Of a DNA stretch of 64,000 nt, positions 24,001-37,205 are shown piece after piece (the first letter of the stretch is position 1; every line of letters starts with the position of its first letter). Location of the stretch: positions 802,950 to 866,949 of the forward strand of contig NW_024103729.1 in NCBI RefSeq assembly GCF_003945595.2. The letters are read 5' to 3'. The DNA is from Pipra filicauda (Eukaryota; Chordata; Aves; Passeriformes; Pipridae). The position numbers and the translations under genes were made by a program. The notes beneath the pieces are model-generated. The model was not told where the DNA came from. It saw only the letters and a list, made by a program, of their open reading frames with translations, and made no database searches.

Positions 24001-25589
24001 CACAATAACTAGGAGAAATCCAGTTATGTCAATAGCAATACTTAACCACTGCAGTAAATACATGCCTTATCTCAAGCACCATGCCAGAAAACTGCTTCTA
24101 TCTGTGATGTGTAGAAAAGCAACAATTACAGTCATTTAATTGACCTGATACAAGTGCAGTTCTGGAGGTAACATATACAGAGATATCATCACCCAATCTA
24201 TTAGGGCAGCATTGACACTTGCGGGAATTGCTTTCTGAAGATTAAGATGAAACAAAGTTGGGATTGATTTAAGTATTCAAAAGGATTTTATTCACTGGTT
24301 TTACACTGTAGCAACTGTCATTTCTGAAAGTCAGATGGATTTAAATTGATTTGAAGTAGAGTTCTTATTTAATTATCTGGCACAATTGCAATATATGAAA
24401 CTTACTGATTACCATGAGAGGCTCTCTGTGGCAAAAGCTTACAGCAAAGAGAGATGGAAGGCAACAGATGAGAGGAAGACTGTTAACAGGCTGATGAAGA
24501 ATGAAGACATACAAGGCTAAGTCACCAAGGAGTGTGTTTTGAAGTTCTTGTGCATTTCCAGATTGGGTGAGGATTAAGAGCTTTATGTAAAAAATAGACT
24601 GAATAATTTCTGGGAAAATTAAATAATTTAGACTTCAAAGTGGAGCAGTAAACTTAAGCCCATAAAGCTGTGGAAGAAATCATGCTGTTTCAGAGCAACA
24701 ATATTACAGCACTTGCAGAACAGGCAGAAGTCTAGACTTTTATGCTTTCCTGAGACCAGAGGGATACAAAAATGCCTTCCTCAGCCTGTACCTCTGCAGA
24801 GGCACTGATGCTGCATGCTTAGGTCCTAGCATCCTTTCTCTTGACTGTTTTTCACACAGGAGCATCAGTTTCACTGGGATCAGGTGAGAAATTCGCCCAT
24901 GCCAGCACATTCACAGAAGCTTTAATGTAAGGACTTGTGGGAAGGGAAGAGGGTGGGAAGAAAGCACTGAGTGTTTGGGTTGCCCAGGTAAATGGCTGGT
25001 CTCATCAACGTTCTCAGTGATGATACATTACCTAATTCAGCAAATCTGCTCTGAAAGACTTCCTAAATTTTGAGCCTCAGTGTTTAAATTGACAGAAAAC
25101 CTGGATTTTTTTCCTTTTTTTTTCTGGATAATCCAAATCAGGCTCAGTCACAAGACGTTCAGCTTTGACACAACTGAGGTAGCTATGGACATATCAAACA
25201 AATTAAATGTTAAGAGTCTAAAGAAACTCATGCTAAATGAGAGTCCTGTGAAACTCTGGGGTAATAGAGCAAGTTGGTGGAATTTGCAGAATAACAGTTC
25301 TGTATTTGCTGGCTAAATTTCAGCCATTTTCAGGTCATGCAGAAGTACTTACAATCAGTTGCAAATGTACTGACTGAGAGCTGAGTTCTAGAGCATATTG
25401 GCACCACAGCTTCTAAAATCACACCCATAATCCATAGGGACTGAATGCCTTGGTGAGAAGCATCAAGTTGCTCACAAGTGCATAATAAAACAGATCGGAC
25501 ATTTACATCAGGTAAATAAAAATATGTGGCAGATGATATGTGGCAGACCAGCTCCCAGATGGTCAAATCCCACAGGCCAGCTCAGACAA
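21029..25589. other. No recognised gene
   Basis: About 4.6 kb of AT-rich sequence. A purine-rich tract lies at 22,154-22,203 (mostly A and G). The stretch at 22,440-22,930 has the feel of an old antisense LINE, but I could not match it to a family. Confidence 0.45.
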
Positions 25590-25646
25590 ACCATACTTGA
25601 AGTCAGTGGGAATTTTACTGAGCCAGGGCCTGCAGTATTTGGTTCT
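25590..25646. repeat. Fossil amniote repeat fragment
   Basis: The words 'acttgaagtcagtgggaatt' then 'ttactgagccagggcctgca' follow the pattern (cattgaagtcaatgggagttttgcctgag...ctgcaggattgggcc) of a repeat common in turtle, crocodilian and bird genomes. I know the pattern but cannot name the database family with certainty. Strand is not assigned because related elements are palindromic. Confidence 0.5.
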
Positions 25647-28600
25647 GAAGAATGAAATATGTTTCTGGCTATGGAATAAAACTCTAAAAACTTCAAAGAT
25701 ATAGTTTTCCTGCTGAAAATGTAAACTCAGGAGTCTGAGAAGTATCAAATTGGCTCTGGCAGTATTTGATTCTACAAAAACAGCTCTACAAACCATGTGG
25801 CTGTGGTTGTTTTTGCTGGAGGCTGTGTTGCCTCCTTCAAGTTTGAGGAGATAAGGAATAACTGTCATTTTTCAGCCGTCACTGGAAGCAGTCCCTAATA
25901 CAGAAGACCATGGTATAGCTCCTAGTATTCAGCCTGATGCTTATTCCTGGAAAAAATAATGAATCTAACTGTGGTTCCCTTCAGCTATTCCTCATTATAA
26001 ATGAGGGAACAGGAAAGATGCTGCTGCATGCTGTTTCAAGGGATAGGACATTGGGTTTAACAGCCATATAAAGGACAACCTTTAATATCCTCGTATTTTT
26101 TTGTTTATTTCTAAAGCGAGGGGAAGGTATTGGGATAAAAGTGGTTTTCTAGGTCAGTGTGGTCAGCTTACCTGATTCTGTGAGCTTCATAGCAAAAAAT
26201 TCTACAAACTCTGTTTTCTAAAATCTGAGACGTGTCTTGTGAAGTAGACCACTGGAGGTGTTTATCAGTTAGGCAAACTGGGGAGCTTATCCAAAACAAA
26301 ACCACTTACTTCTGAGGAAAAACATAAGAAAATTAGGGATGCATTTTTACCACTTTCAAATTACAATGAGCAAGACAAAACATTTTCTTTTGACATTTTT
26401 TGACAAATTCAGGTAATTATTTAGAAAGAGCATTAAGCAAAACAAACCTCAGACCTAAACCAATTCAAATTTTGGCAAGACTAGTCTCCCTTTGAACACA
26501 CAGTATTGCTTCAAGGACAGTTTAGCAGAAGTGCTAAGATCTGGTTGAATTTCGACTGAAATTCTCCTCTCCCTTCTTTCCATGGTTTGAAGCGAGCTAA
26601 AATCTAAAGTAGCCAACTTCGGTGCAATTAAAACTAAGGGTCTAATACAAATTTTTTTATACCCTCTTAAGTTCATCCATCACTGGTAAAATAATATGGG
26701 CTTTAGCAGATCACTCCCTTGCAACCATTCATAAATAAACGGTACAGCTGAGTAAATCTGCATCCCTTATATGCCCTCTGCAGTTTTATGCCTAAATTAA
26801 AAAGTCAGAATCTATTTCATATTGTCAAATGGATTTTTAGCAACTGGGGTTTGTTTTCATATTGTTGTACCTAGTAAGCACAGTGAATACATGAGTTTTT
26901 CTCTAAATTAAATGAAAATATTATTGTTTTTGCCCCAAGCAGACATTACAGTACATGCCCAGGAAGATAAATGTAGAAAGCAAAACATAGCAAAAGATTG
27001 AGCACTTGTCAAAATCAAATTGAAGGCAGCAGGCAGCAAATTGGATTTTCTTTTACAATAACATGCAGTTCACATTCTACTACTGTAATGAATATTATAA
27101 CGTGTGCTTTCTCATATAATATCTAGTGATGCATTTCTAGAGCTATTTCTCAAAGCTTAAGGATATCCTTGCTATATCATGGCTCGGTACATAGTAGTGA
27201 TAAGTTTGTTCAGTTCACTGCATAGCCTTAGGGATACCTTTTTCTGAAGAAGGGAAAATATTAATCTCTAGATCTCTCAGTTACAGTGATTTCAAACTAT
27301 GAATCTCAGCAGATTTACAACAAAGTCTTCACACTGTCCAGCTCCCAAATAACTATGGTTGCTTTGAGAGCCAGCACAAGTATGATAAACAAGCCTTAAA
27401 TGCTCCTTGAAGCTTAGAAACAAAACTGAATCGTGTGGCTACAAACCCAGTTTGCAAATTATGAGTCCAAACCGACTTGATTTTCTAATTTTATGACAAA
27501 TTCAAAAGGTGGGTAATGACATTCATGATTATGAGTCAGCAGACCCAGTGTTGTCTGCTGCGTGGATCAGCAGTGCTGGGCTGAACAAAGCAGTGTCAGG
27601 TGGGCAGATGACTGTCAGTGACTCTCAGAAAGGTCAGTCTTTGACCCTGGAATTGAACCCTATCCTACATGAGAAGATAATTTTTACATTTTTCTTGTGT
27701 TTATAGGTGAGAGAATGGGGGTTGGTGTGTGCAGAACATATAGTGTAAAGAAATGGAAACAGAGAGATAAAGATCTTTTTATACTGGAGAATAAACTTTA
27801 CTATATATTTCGAAAGTAAGAAGTATAGGTAAAAAAAGCAATAAGGTAAAATGAGACAGGATCATGTGGATGAGAAGGGATGCCTGGTTGTTATAACAAA
27901 GCAATACCTTCCTGCACAATTTAGACCTTCAGGGAACATTTCTTGCTGAATTTAGCTTAAAAATAAGGCAATCAGAAAACACTGATATGCTGAGTCTGAA
28001 AGTGATAAAAAGCATACATGGATACCAGCCTTGGGGATTACTGTATGTGTTCCATACCAGATAATAGCTGAAAACAAGTTGTATATTGTGCTGTATAAAT
28101 GGTATTTAAAATAAAGAAGCTAAGGAGTTCTACTATTACCATGCAGTCAGTAAGAGTGATGTTACTGCCTGTTGGTTCAAGGGCACCCATAAAATGCTTC
28201 TTTAACAGAAGCAAGCTCATGCAGTGAGACAATTACTTTCAGGAGTTTAATCAGAGTGCATGTAAAACTTGACTGGAAAAGTTATAAATATCCTATATTC
28301 TTTAACTCCTATCAGGGAAGAACTCCTATTTCTTCCACAGAAGTAGGCTGAGGAAGGTATGATGGCTCAAACCCACTTAAAAATTCAAATTTCTCCAAAG
28401 CTTATAATACATGGGAAATGCTTGTAGAACTGTCAAAATAAGCTTAATTTTTCTGCCTTGAAGGAATTTCTGATAAAGGTATTAACATTTTGTGTGATAT
28501 CTAGTGTTTGGTCACATCTTTCTTTACAATAGCATTTATTATTTCCTGTGGATTATTCAGGTCTCATGTTTAGATTGTCATAAATCTGATGTCTAGGACT

Positions 28601-31600
28601 TTACAGTTTCTATGAGTTCCACGTTTTAGATCAGTTTCTTTTCTATAATTACAAGTGATTAGTTACTGCAGACATTATTCCTAATACTAATCCTAGTACT
28701 AATCCTTCCTTGGAGCTAATCTAATGCTGTGTCATTATTTATTTATTAGATATTGATCGGAGGATTTATGAAGCACAGGAACTCAATAGGAAGAATTGTT
28801 TCTTTTAAAACGAAACTGGTTTAGCATAAAGATTCACAACAGATGAAATTCCTGAAAAACATATTTGGGTTTGTTACTTTTCTCCATGTAGATGATTACT
28901 GGATTGAACTGTCATTGTCAGTAAAGAACCATGAAATACAATGAAAAATTGTTACCAAATCCGGGGGGGTGGCTCTGTTCAGTTGGATGTCTCAGAACAG
29001 GGAGGGTAATAACAAAATGCATTTCAGAAAACTGAAGAAAGAACAGAGGAAAAAAAATATTGAAAATGCCAAATAGATGCAAACTTGGAATGTGTAACAG
29101 GACAGTCAAATCATCTTCCCTTAAAATTTAGAGTTGATTGGTTAAAAAGAGAAAACACAGCCAGTAGCCAAATGGAGCACAGAGAAGATGAGAGGCAGCA
29201 CTGGGCCACTGCTCATGATTTTCAAGACTGCACTGGAACTTTAAAGGAAGATGGCAAGATAAGAAGCACAGCTCATAAAAAATTATGATTGGAAGGTGAC
29301 AATTTTTTTATTGTCAAACTAAGCCTTCTTTTTCAAGGCATAACTGGAAAAAATTGTAATATTTTCACAGGTAACAGAAGTTTTTATATAATAAAACCTT
29401 GTTTATTTAATGCACTATTATTACCTATATATTTGCAAGTTGTATTTAGTTTAGGTGTTATTTTACTGTTGCCACTATATTGTAGAGACTTCCAGACAAC
29501 TTGTATGTCATTAAGATATTAAGGAATGATTTTAAATACAGAAAGATTTAGCACAGGAAAAAAATTATAATTTAAAAACTATAAAAGTTTAAACATATTC
29601 AGAGCAACATCAAAGACTGAAACAGTTCTGTCCTTTTCACAACATTAGTTGCTGATCTCAGGAGAAACTTGAAGTCAAAGAACCAACTCAAAAGTTAAAA
29701 TCTGAGTATTTAAAAAAAATAATATATATATCTGTTGATACAGAGACAGACACACACATTAGAGAATTCTGTAGAACTACCCAGCCAGCAGCATAAATAC
29801 GTTAACTCATTAGGTGTTATAACTATTTTGTGGCGCAGACTTGTACAGTTGAAGTGCTTTTCTATTCCCATTTGTATTGTGGTAATGCCTGTCTTTTGCA
29901 CTGAGTAAACAAGCAGGATTTTGCTAATGAACTTTTGAATCCTTTTTAGTAAAATTTCTGTTCAGAGAGACAGCAAATAAGATGTTTCAGCTTGGTCAGC
30001 ATAAATAAATTACAAACAAAACCAGATCAGGAACCTGGAAGTAAATCCATCCTTTAATTCCAGTTGGAATGTAATAAATTTTTGACTTAGCATATTCAAA
30101 TATAATATCGGGGTAAAAAAAATAAGCAGATTCTGAACATTATATGTGTGTTCAAAGACACGAATGCCTTATTTTGTAAAAGATGCATCAGTAAGAATAA
30201 AAAGAAAAAAGGAAAAAGATACAGAGATATACTAATATACAATAGGAGAAGTTAATACCATAAATTTCTTGTTAGATATAACAGATGCCTGAAACTTATG
30301 TTGCTGTGTTTAAGCAGAGCTGATTTGCTTGTTTGCAACTCAATATGAAGCTGTAGATTAGTTTTGTGCTGTGTTGTATATAATCGGCTTCTGAATTAAA
30401 TCACATCTATTTGGAAGAGAGGGAGAAAATATTCTGCTTTAGAACTTAGAAGTTCCAAATTTCTCCAAAGCCTATGGTGATGAATGCCAATGTACTCTTA
30501 CCTCAAAATAAGAACCTCAAGCTGCTGAGAAACTTGGAAACTTTCCAAGATATTTGGAGGACACCGACAGAGAATCTGTGCTTGACCTTGAGCAGAAAAA
30601 CCTCAGGGAAGTATCACAGTGTGCAGTACAAACTTCAGCAGCTGAGAATTCTGTCCTTTACAAAAGATATGGGACCAAAATTACACACAGAGGCATGAAA
30701 AGAGTGGCATGGAAACAGATAATTAAATGGACACAGAAACAGCAAAGTATTTTGGGCTAAGTTTCATAGCATATGGGGAACTGTGATTATGAGTATTTAC
30801 GCTAAGGTGAATGGGGAAGAATAAGTAAGCCTGCAAACAATTACTGTTTTACAGACTAATTTTCACATACCTCCTATCTGATGGTATCACATGAAATCTC
30901 TTGAGATTAACATAAGGAAACATTGCACGTGCATAGAGTCAGCTTCCTCTTCACTCCCAGTCAGTTCAGCCTGGCTCCCTCCCCGCTCAGCCTCAGCAGC
31001 AATCTCTTCATGAACTGGGGATTACAAGGCTGCTCCTTTCCTCTGTCCCAGACATTCCAGAGCCATCCTCCTTCCCCAAGCTCTGTGGAAACAGGCAGAC
31101 CTCAGCTTTGTTTCAGGGAGAACAGTAATTTAACCATCCTTTTCTCTAAGTTGCTGGTAGCAATCCCAGCCTGGCATAGCTCAAAGCTTTTGTTGGAAAC
31201 CAGCTCTTTGATGTGGCTAAGCTCTGTGAGATATGACAAGAGATTTTACAAGCTTTTAAATATTTTTAAAACGTGGAGTAAGAGACGTAAGAAGACAAAA
31301 CAAGACACTCTCATCTTGCACAGCTCTCCCACCATGACCACTGAGAAGCTACATCACTTACAGAGCCAGTAATGTCAGCAGATCTGCAGAGGCAGACTGA
31401 AGATCTGCTTCTTCCCCTGCAGGCTTCATCTGCAGCCGGAGTGGACCTAATCAATAAACCTGCAAGATGGAGAGAGAATTTCATAGGTTCAAAGGACTTT
31501 TCTCAAAACTCTTTTTTTTTTGTACCAGCATCCTGGCTGAAAGTACAGTACATGCCTATTTTGCTCATCATTGTTTTATAAGCTACAGTAGCCTGAGGCA

Positions 31601-32029
31601 GTTCTTTCCTCCTCCCTCCTCCTCAAATGGAATGAATTCAGCCACAGGGTTTTGCAGCATCTGATCAATATTTACTTAGCAAGACAATTTTAACAAGAAC
31701 AAAAATATTTTTTCTCATGCACTGGCTTTCTGTTTTTAAACTTGTCAAAATATCTGTCTGATTCTGAAGAAAGGCTTAAAGCCTTTAATGAGGAAAGAGA
31801 AGTAACAGAGAATTTGGAATTGATTCATTTTGAAATGTTCAGTTTTTCAAACCACAGCTCACATAGAATAGGATTCATATTCAACATACCTTACCAAGCT
31901 GTAAAACCACCCACAAAGTGTTGAAAGTTTATCTCCTGGAATAGATATACTCAAATTCAACTGCTTCTTTACAAATTGTTTGTGGTAAAAATGAGATGGC
32001 AAAGAGTTGCCATGACTTATCAAAATGTC
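25647..32029. other. No recognised gene
   Basis: About 6.4 kb. The longest non-repeat frame of the window (149 codons opening on TTG, 30,923-31,372, Ser/Pro-rich) lies here; its length is within chance expectation and I recognise no domain. GC is locally higher at 27,540-27,680 and 30,920-31,450. Confidence 0.45.
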
Positions 32030-32047
32030 TTTTTTTTTTTTTTTTTT
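32030..32047. repeat. Poly-T tract, 18 bases
   Basis: An uninterrupted T run about 80 bases upstream of the second CR1 fragment. No link between them is evident. Confidence 0.95.
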
Positions 32048-32124
32048 GCATTTTTGTATGCACATATTTAGTCCTTCAGACACATTTCTGCTAGATGTCA
32101 TTTGTTAGAAGAGTATAACCAATC

Positions 32125-32649
32125 TGTGCACCCTCAGCAAGTTTGCTGACTACATGAAGCTGTGTGGCGCAGGCAACACGCTGGAGGGAAGGGATGCCAC
32201 CCAGAGGGACCTGTGCAAGCCTCATGAAGTTCAACAGGGCCAAGTGCAAGGTTCTACACGTGGGTCAGGGAAATCCCAAGCACAAATACAGGCTGGGTAG
32301 ACAGTAGATTTAGAGCAGCCCAGAGGAGAAGGACTTGGGAGTGTTGGTTGATATGTTCAACACGACCTGTCAATGTGCACTCACAGCCCAGAAAGCCAAC
32401 GCTGTCCTGGGCTGCACTCAGAGCAGTGTGGGCAGCAGGTGAAGGGAGGGGATTTTGCCCCTCTGCTCTGCTCATGTGAGACCCCACCTGCAGTGCTGCA
32501 TCCAGCTCGGGGGTCCCCAACATAAGAAGGACATGGATCTGTTGGAGCAAGTCCAGAGAAGGGCTACAAAAGCTACGGTGGAACAACTCTGGCAGGGGGG
32601 GATGCAACTAGATTATATTTAAGGTCCCATCCATTCTATGATTCTATGA
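32125..32649 (+). mobile_element. CR1 LINE fragment with intact 3' terminus
   Basis: A CR1 retrotransposon remnant in sense orientation. It begins inside the reverse transcriptase at CTLSKFADY (from 32,126). The second aspartate of the FADD active site is replaced (TAC at 32,151-32,153), so the catalytic box reads FADY. Further on are the KCKVLH and PKHKYRL blocks, GVLVD near 32,340, the [10 protein letters not shown] region near 32,375, and the 'cagctcgggggtccccaa' region near 32,502. After 'gaagggctacaaaagctacgg' (to about 32,579) it jumps to 'tctggcagggggggatgcaa' near 32,588, leaving out several hundred bases of the usual 3' region. It ends in two ATTCTATG octamers plus A (32,633-32,649), the standard avian CR1 terminus. 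A stop near 32,308 and a small deletion near 32,211 confirm it is dead. Confidence 0.95.
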
Positions 32650-33271
32650 AAATAATCTCTGATCTCATTGATAGTAGTTTGGAAAGACCAAATAAGCTCC
32701 TTGTCAACAGCAGTTTTTCTTGATGTTTTAAATATTCTTCATGTCAAAAGAGAGTTAATTCTGGACACATATCCTTCAAGTCTATGAATTCAGATTAGTA
32801 ATTTCTACTAGAAACAACCACTGAGAAGCTATATATAGGCATACTTAGTTATTGTGATAATTAAAAATTAGAAGATTATGTCCTTTAGGTAAAGTTCTTT
32901 AAATCTTGTAAATGGTTCTTTCCCCTAGTATAAGCCTACCTCAGAAAATGGCAAATACTGTTTTTTTCACAGTGTCTAACCTTTTTTGAGGTAACTGAAA
33001 TATTATTGAGTCTATCCACCACTGTTTTTAACTACTACTGTTATTAGAAGAGTAGGCAGGATTTTAAAACCGGTTCTGTAATTGAGATGCTATTTAAAAG
33101 GTTAAAGTTTCCCTTATTATACTGAGAAATGAAAATGCAAAACCTTATACTGCTTATAAACAAGCTCTAGGAAATTCAATCTAGAATGACAGAAATAAAT
33201 GAAAAGAGGATGAGTTTGATCTTGTACATTGTTTCCTTCAACATCTGAGCTCCATCTCCCCCTTTGACCTA
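32650..33271. other. No recognised feature
   Basis: Unassigned AT-rich sequence after the CR1 terminus. Confidence 0.5.
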
Positions 33272-33333
33272 GTTGGTGTTTTTTTTTGTTTTGGTTTGGG
33301 TTTTTTTGGTTGATTTGTTGGTTGGTCTTTTTT
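33272..33333. repeat. G/T-only low-complexity tract
   Basis: About 60 bases built almost entirely of T runs broken by GG (ttttggtttgggtttttttg and similar). It is the complement type of the A/C tracts at 7,868, 53,815 and 56,611. Confidence 0.85.
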
Positions 33334-36300
33334 CCAGGCAGGACACTTAATTAAAACTCCTTGCAATTATTGGTTTGGGTGATAATTAGCATTTTAGACC
33401 CATTAGGCAAAAGCAACCACAGTTCAAACCACAGGAAAACCACAAATCCAAAAGATTTTCCAGGAGGGTTCCAAAAGAGATACGTACAAATATATCTTAC
33501 ATACATCAATACTGAGAATTTTCTGCATGCCCTCTGCTCACCAAATTACATAGACAGAAAAGCAGCTGTTTCAGATGCAAGTCATAGACTAAGATTTTGT
33601 TTTTTAAGACAAGTAGTTCCTAATATTTCAGATGTTTTCAGTCTTCTTGCATTCTGCAGTACTGTATTTCCCAGAGGTTAAATGTAAATTCAGGAAAGGG
33701 AGTTGGCACATGACAGAGACCAGCCCAAGAGTTAGTGGTAGACTTTTCAGTGATCTTATGAAATATGATTTGTCAAAATTAGTGTAGGATAGACACTCAG
33801 CTCTAAAGCTTCACTACACTTTTCTCCCACAGCTTCGAGCATCAAACAAGTGTATGTAGCCTGGGAAATGCCACATGGTAAACACTGGAGTTGTTCTAAG
33901 TGGTAAGAGCCTAAACTGTAAATGTTAACTTTGTAGGACTCATCTGTTGAAGAAGAAAGTACAATAAAATGAGTTAATGCATTTTTTTTAATATTCCAAA
34001 AGCTTGAGAAGATAACAACAACAAAAAAAATGAAGAATAACCAGGAGTCCACTAAACCTATCCTTAATGAATGATTCCCTTTCTATTCTGCTTTACATAT
34101 TTATCCTTCAGTTGCATTACCAGATCAAAACTTAAAGCCCACAAAGACACTCCAGTTACTACACACTGTGAAGTATAAACCCCTTCAGTATGTTGAATTT
34201 CTACAGGTGTTACTGTCCCACAAAAAAAGACAGACATTAAAAGATCAGCGGGGCATCTAAATTTCTAACAAACTTTTGGGGCGTCTGTAACCACTTCCTG
34301 AAAACCAGCTTGTTTTAAATGCAAAAAGAGTGTCTGCAGAATGGCAGTGACACTACCAAGTTCATGAGGCCATGAAGCACTAAGATGCTATAAGGAAAGT
34401 ACTGAAAAAACACGAGCCCCAGATACAGAAATCCTGCCTTCCTGTGGACATGAGAGAGAAGTGACTAGTGTTGAAATCTTTTTGAGCCCTTAGGAGCTTC
34501 TTCTCTCTTGAAGAAATTAGGGATTTGTTGAATCATGTCTTATGCTCTCAGAGTCCTCATAGGTTTTTGCATCTTATTTGTTAAAAATAAACTGTTCTTC
34601 TACACTGCTATAACATATCTCTTTCAGAATAAGGAGATTTTTTATGAAAGGTTTATTGGATCTGAAATGAAGACTTAAAGTCACAACATAACAAATCATT
34701 TTCATTTCTAGCATTATGTAATTAGAAAGAACATTTCATTTCAGTTAGTTGCCATTCATCTTTTTTCCCCCTTCTTGCCCAGCTAAAGCTGAGGATGTAT
34801 TATAATTGGAAACATTAGTAAATAACTGCTTGAAAATAGATTTTTTGAAAAGCTTTTAGTCCAGATTTTTCTAAAACAATGACTGTCACTAAGATAAAAT
34901 GGGAAAGCATTAGAATACTTTATTATCTGATTTTCAGTCAGTGCCTAAAACAAGATAGAAGCCTCTACTCTTTTTTTCCTTCATTTACAGAAAACATATC
35001 CAGTGCTACAAATGCCAGGAAATATATACTCACTTAGAAGCATGTATCCAAATACTCATGTACCTGGATACATTTAAATTTTCTTACCTCTGTCATCAGG
35101 AAGTGGCATTCAAAGGACCTTTGCACATCAAGTCCTACCAGTACAAGAGTGATAATTCATTAGTAGACAGGTTAAATCTTACTTTATTGCTGAATTTAAT
35201 TATCGAGAGTCAGAGTAACCCTCAGTCCCTAAAGATGCACTCACTCTCGTGAGATCCCCAGGAAGATGGGGAACAGATAAAGGAAGACTTTGTTTCCAAA
35301 AAGGATTTTAACATGAAAACAGAGTGGCTGAAAGAGGCAAATTATCCAAGAATCACTTCCATTTCTGACACCTGAGCAGATCATCCTGGTAGTTCAGTTA
35401 TCAGTCCAAAGAAAACAACTTGAAGTTAAACCAAAGCTGCAGGCAGCTATTGCTGTTTCCCTGCTTAGCACCTGCTTCCAAGCATAAGAGAATTTGTTTG
35501 CTTTGTGTTTGATTACAATGAACTTGACTTCACTTCATTATTAAAGTATGGTTGGAGAAAAAGTAATTTCATGTTGGTTTAGCAAACACTAGTCCCCTTA
35601 AGGGACGGGTAAACTTTATAGAACACAATTCTCTGTCAAACGCTCTGGGAAAGATGCTAGAAGGTGCTAGACCTACTTGGAGACTGATTATACAAGCTGG
35701 CAGACTCAGGAGGAGACAGCCAGTCTTAGATTTGCCAGACATTAAGCAAGGTAACATTTGTAAATAAAAAACACAAAACAAACACAAAAATCAGAGACCT
35801 CAGAAACTCATAACATACATACTTTCCTCTGGAGACTGTTTCCAGTGCATATATGTATCTTTGCTAAATTTTAGTTCTATTATTATTTCTACTACTGAGG
35901 CATATTAAAAGAAAGGCACAACATTCAGAGAACTGGGCTAGAAAAAACACACAGTTTTGATGTTAAATGCATGTAAAATTGTGTCAGCACAAGTCACAAA
36001 TGCTTCATTTTCTAGAGCATCTCTTGATAGTTATTCTGGGTCAGCAGGATGATTTTTGCCATCCCAGTGAAATGAGCCATAAACCACTGCAAGCTGTGTT
36101 TGCATTAATTTCAGAGGGGCTTCTCAAAGCCAGAGCTTGCCAATGTTTTGTGAGCAGAACATGTTCAACATGACAGCACAGCAGTGACTAGAATAAATCC
36201 TGTAGCTGACCTGTAAAAGATGGGGCCAAGCTCCAGATGTACTGGTATCTTTCAGGTCTGACAGCTGAATCATTTAATCAGGAATAGTGTTATATATACA

Positions 36301-37077
36301 TCTGATAAATAGGCTGTGGTCTTCAGGTTTTTTTTTTCCTTTTTCTTTCCAATATTCTGTTCTTAATTTTAATATTTGATGTATTATTTGAGGGGGGTGA
36401 ACATGTTGACTTTATATTATCTTTTAAAATCTGGGCTCATATTTATACTTTCTCCTAGCAAGAAAGTATTTGATCTTTCTGATTATTTTCTGATCTTAAA
36501 AGGTGTTTGATACTTTCCTGAATGAGGCATCCAAGACTAAGGAATATCTGTACTGACAGAATTCAGTCCAGTTAGAAGTCACACATGGAAAATTATCCCA
36601 GATATTAGAAATAACAGCTAATAGGTTAGAAGCAAGGTGACAAATTATTATTTTAGCAAACAAGTATGAACTCTTGCACTATTGTCTCACTGAAAGATAA
36701 GTAAATAATTAGACTCAATTCTGAGAGACTTCTCCCACGCAAAGTTATCTGTACTGTTATCTCCCACTACAATAGCTTAGCAAAAGAACTGTTTGCACAA
36801 GTGATAATCTTAATGTAGACATTGCCACAGACCAATTTAGTTGGAGATGGAAGTGTTTTTAAACAAAAAAAAAAAGACAATAGCAGTAACCTCATATTCT
36901 GGTCTTTCACTGTCCTCTGGCCAATTTCTTCAGTAGTTTCCCCTTCTGGTTTTGTTATTGGTTAGAAAGTTACTGCGTTTGCATCTGAAGGAGACATGCA
37001 ACTATCAGAGAATCAGTGTTCAATAGTTACCTTATTATGATTTTTACAGCATTTAGAGCAAAATTAAAGTGTTTTAT
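33334..37077. other. No recognised gene
   Basis: About 3.7 kb. One splice-site-like pair brackets 35,100-35,170 (see findings). No repeat family was identified with confidence. Confidence 0.45.
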
Positions 37078-37205
37078 TCATGGAATCCTGATGGAAAACA
37101 GGGTTAAAAGTCCCCTCAAGAGCTGATGTAATTCATCCCTTTGTCCCAGGGCAGGATCACCAAGAGTATTTATGCTGCTTCAGGTAGATTTCTCTCCAGT
37201 CCAGC
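37078..37205 (-). mobile_element. Old CR1 3'-end remnant, antisense
   Basis: The plus strand reads like the complement of a CR1 3' end: 'tcatggaatcctgatgg' (for tcatagaatcat...), 'gttaaaagtcccctcaagag' (for ggttggaagggacctc), 'ttcatccctttgtcccaggg' (for tccaaccccctgctc-aggg), 'caggatcacc', and 'tttctctccagtccagctgcc'. Preservation is modest and limits are approximate. Confidence 0.6.

Noticed and set aside
32254..32607. 117-codon minus-strand frame
   Set aside because: Antisense shadow of the second CR1 copy; it resembles the first shadow because both are CR1.
34310..34420. Possible MIR tail ('gaagcactaagatgctataa')
   Set aside because: A single weak word, without the SINE core.
36210..36260. 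'ggggccaagctccagatgta' as a fossil amniote repeat
   Set aside because: Only one landmark fits; no second block supports it.
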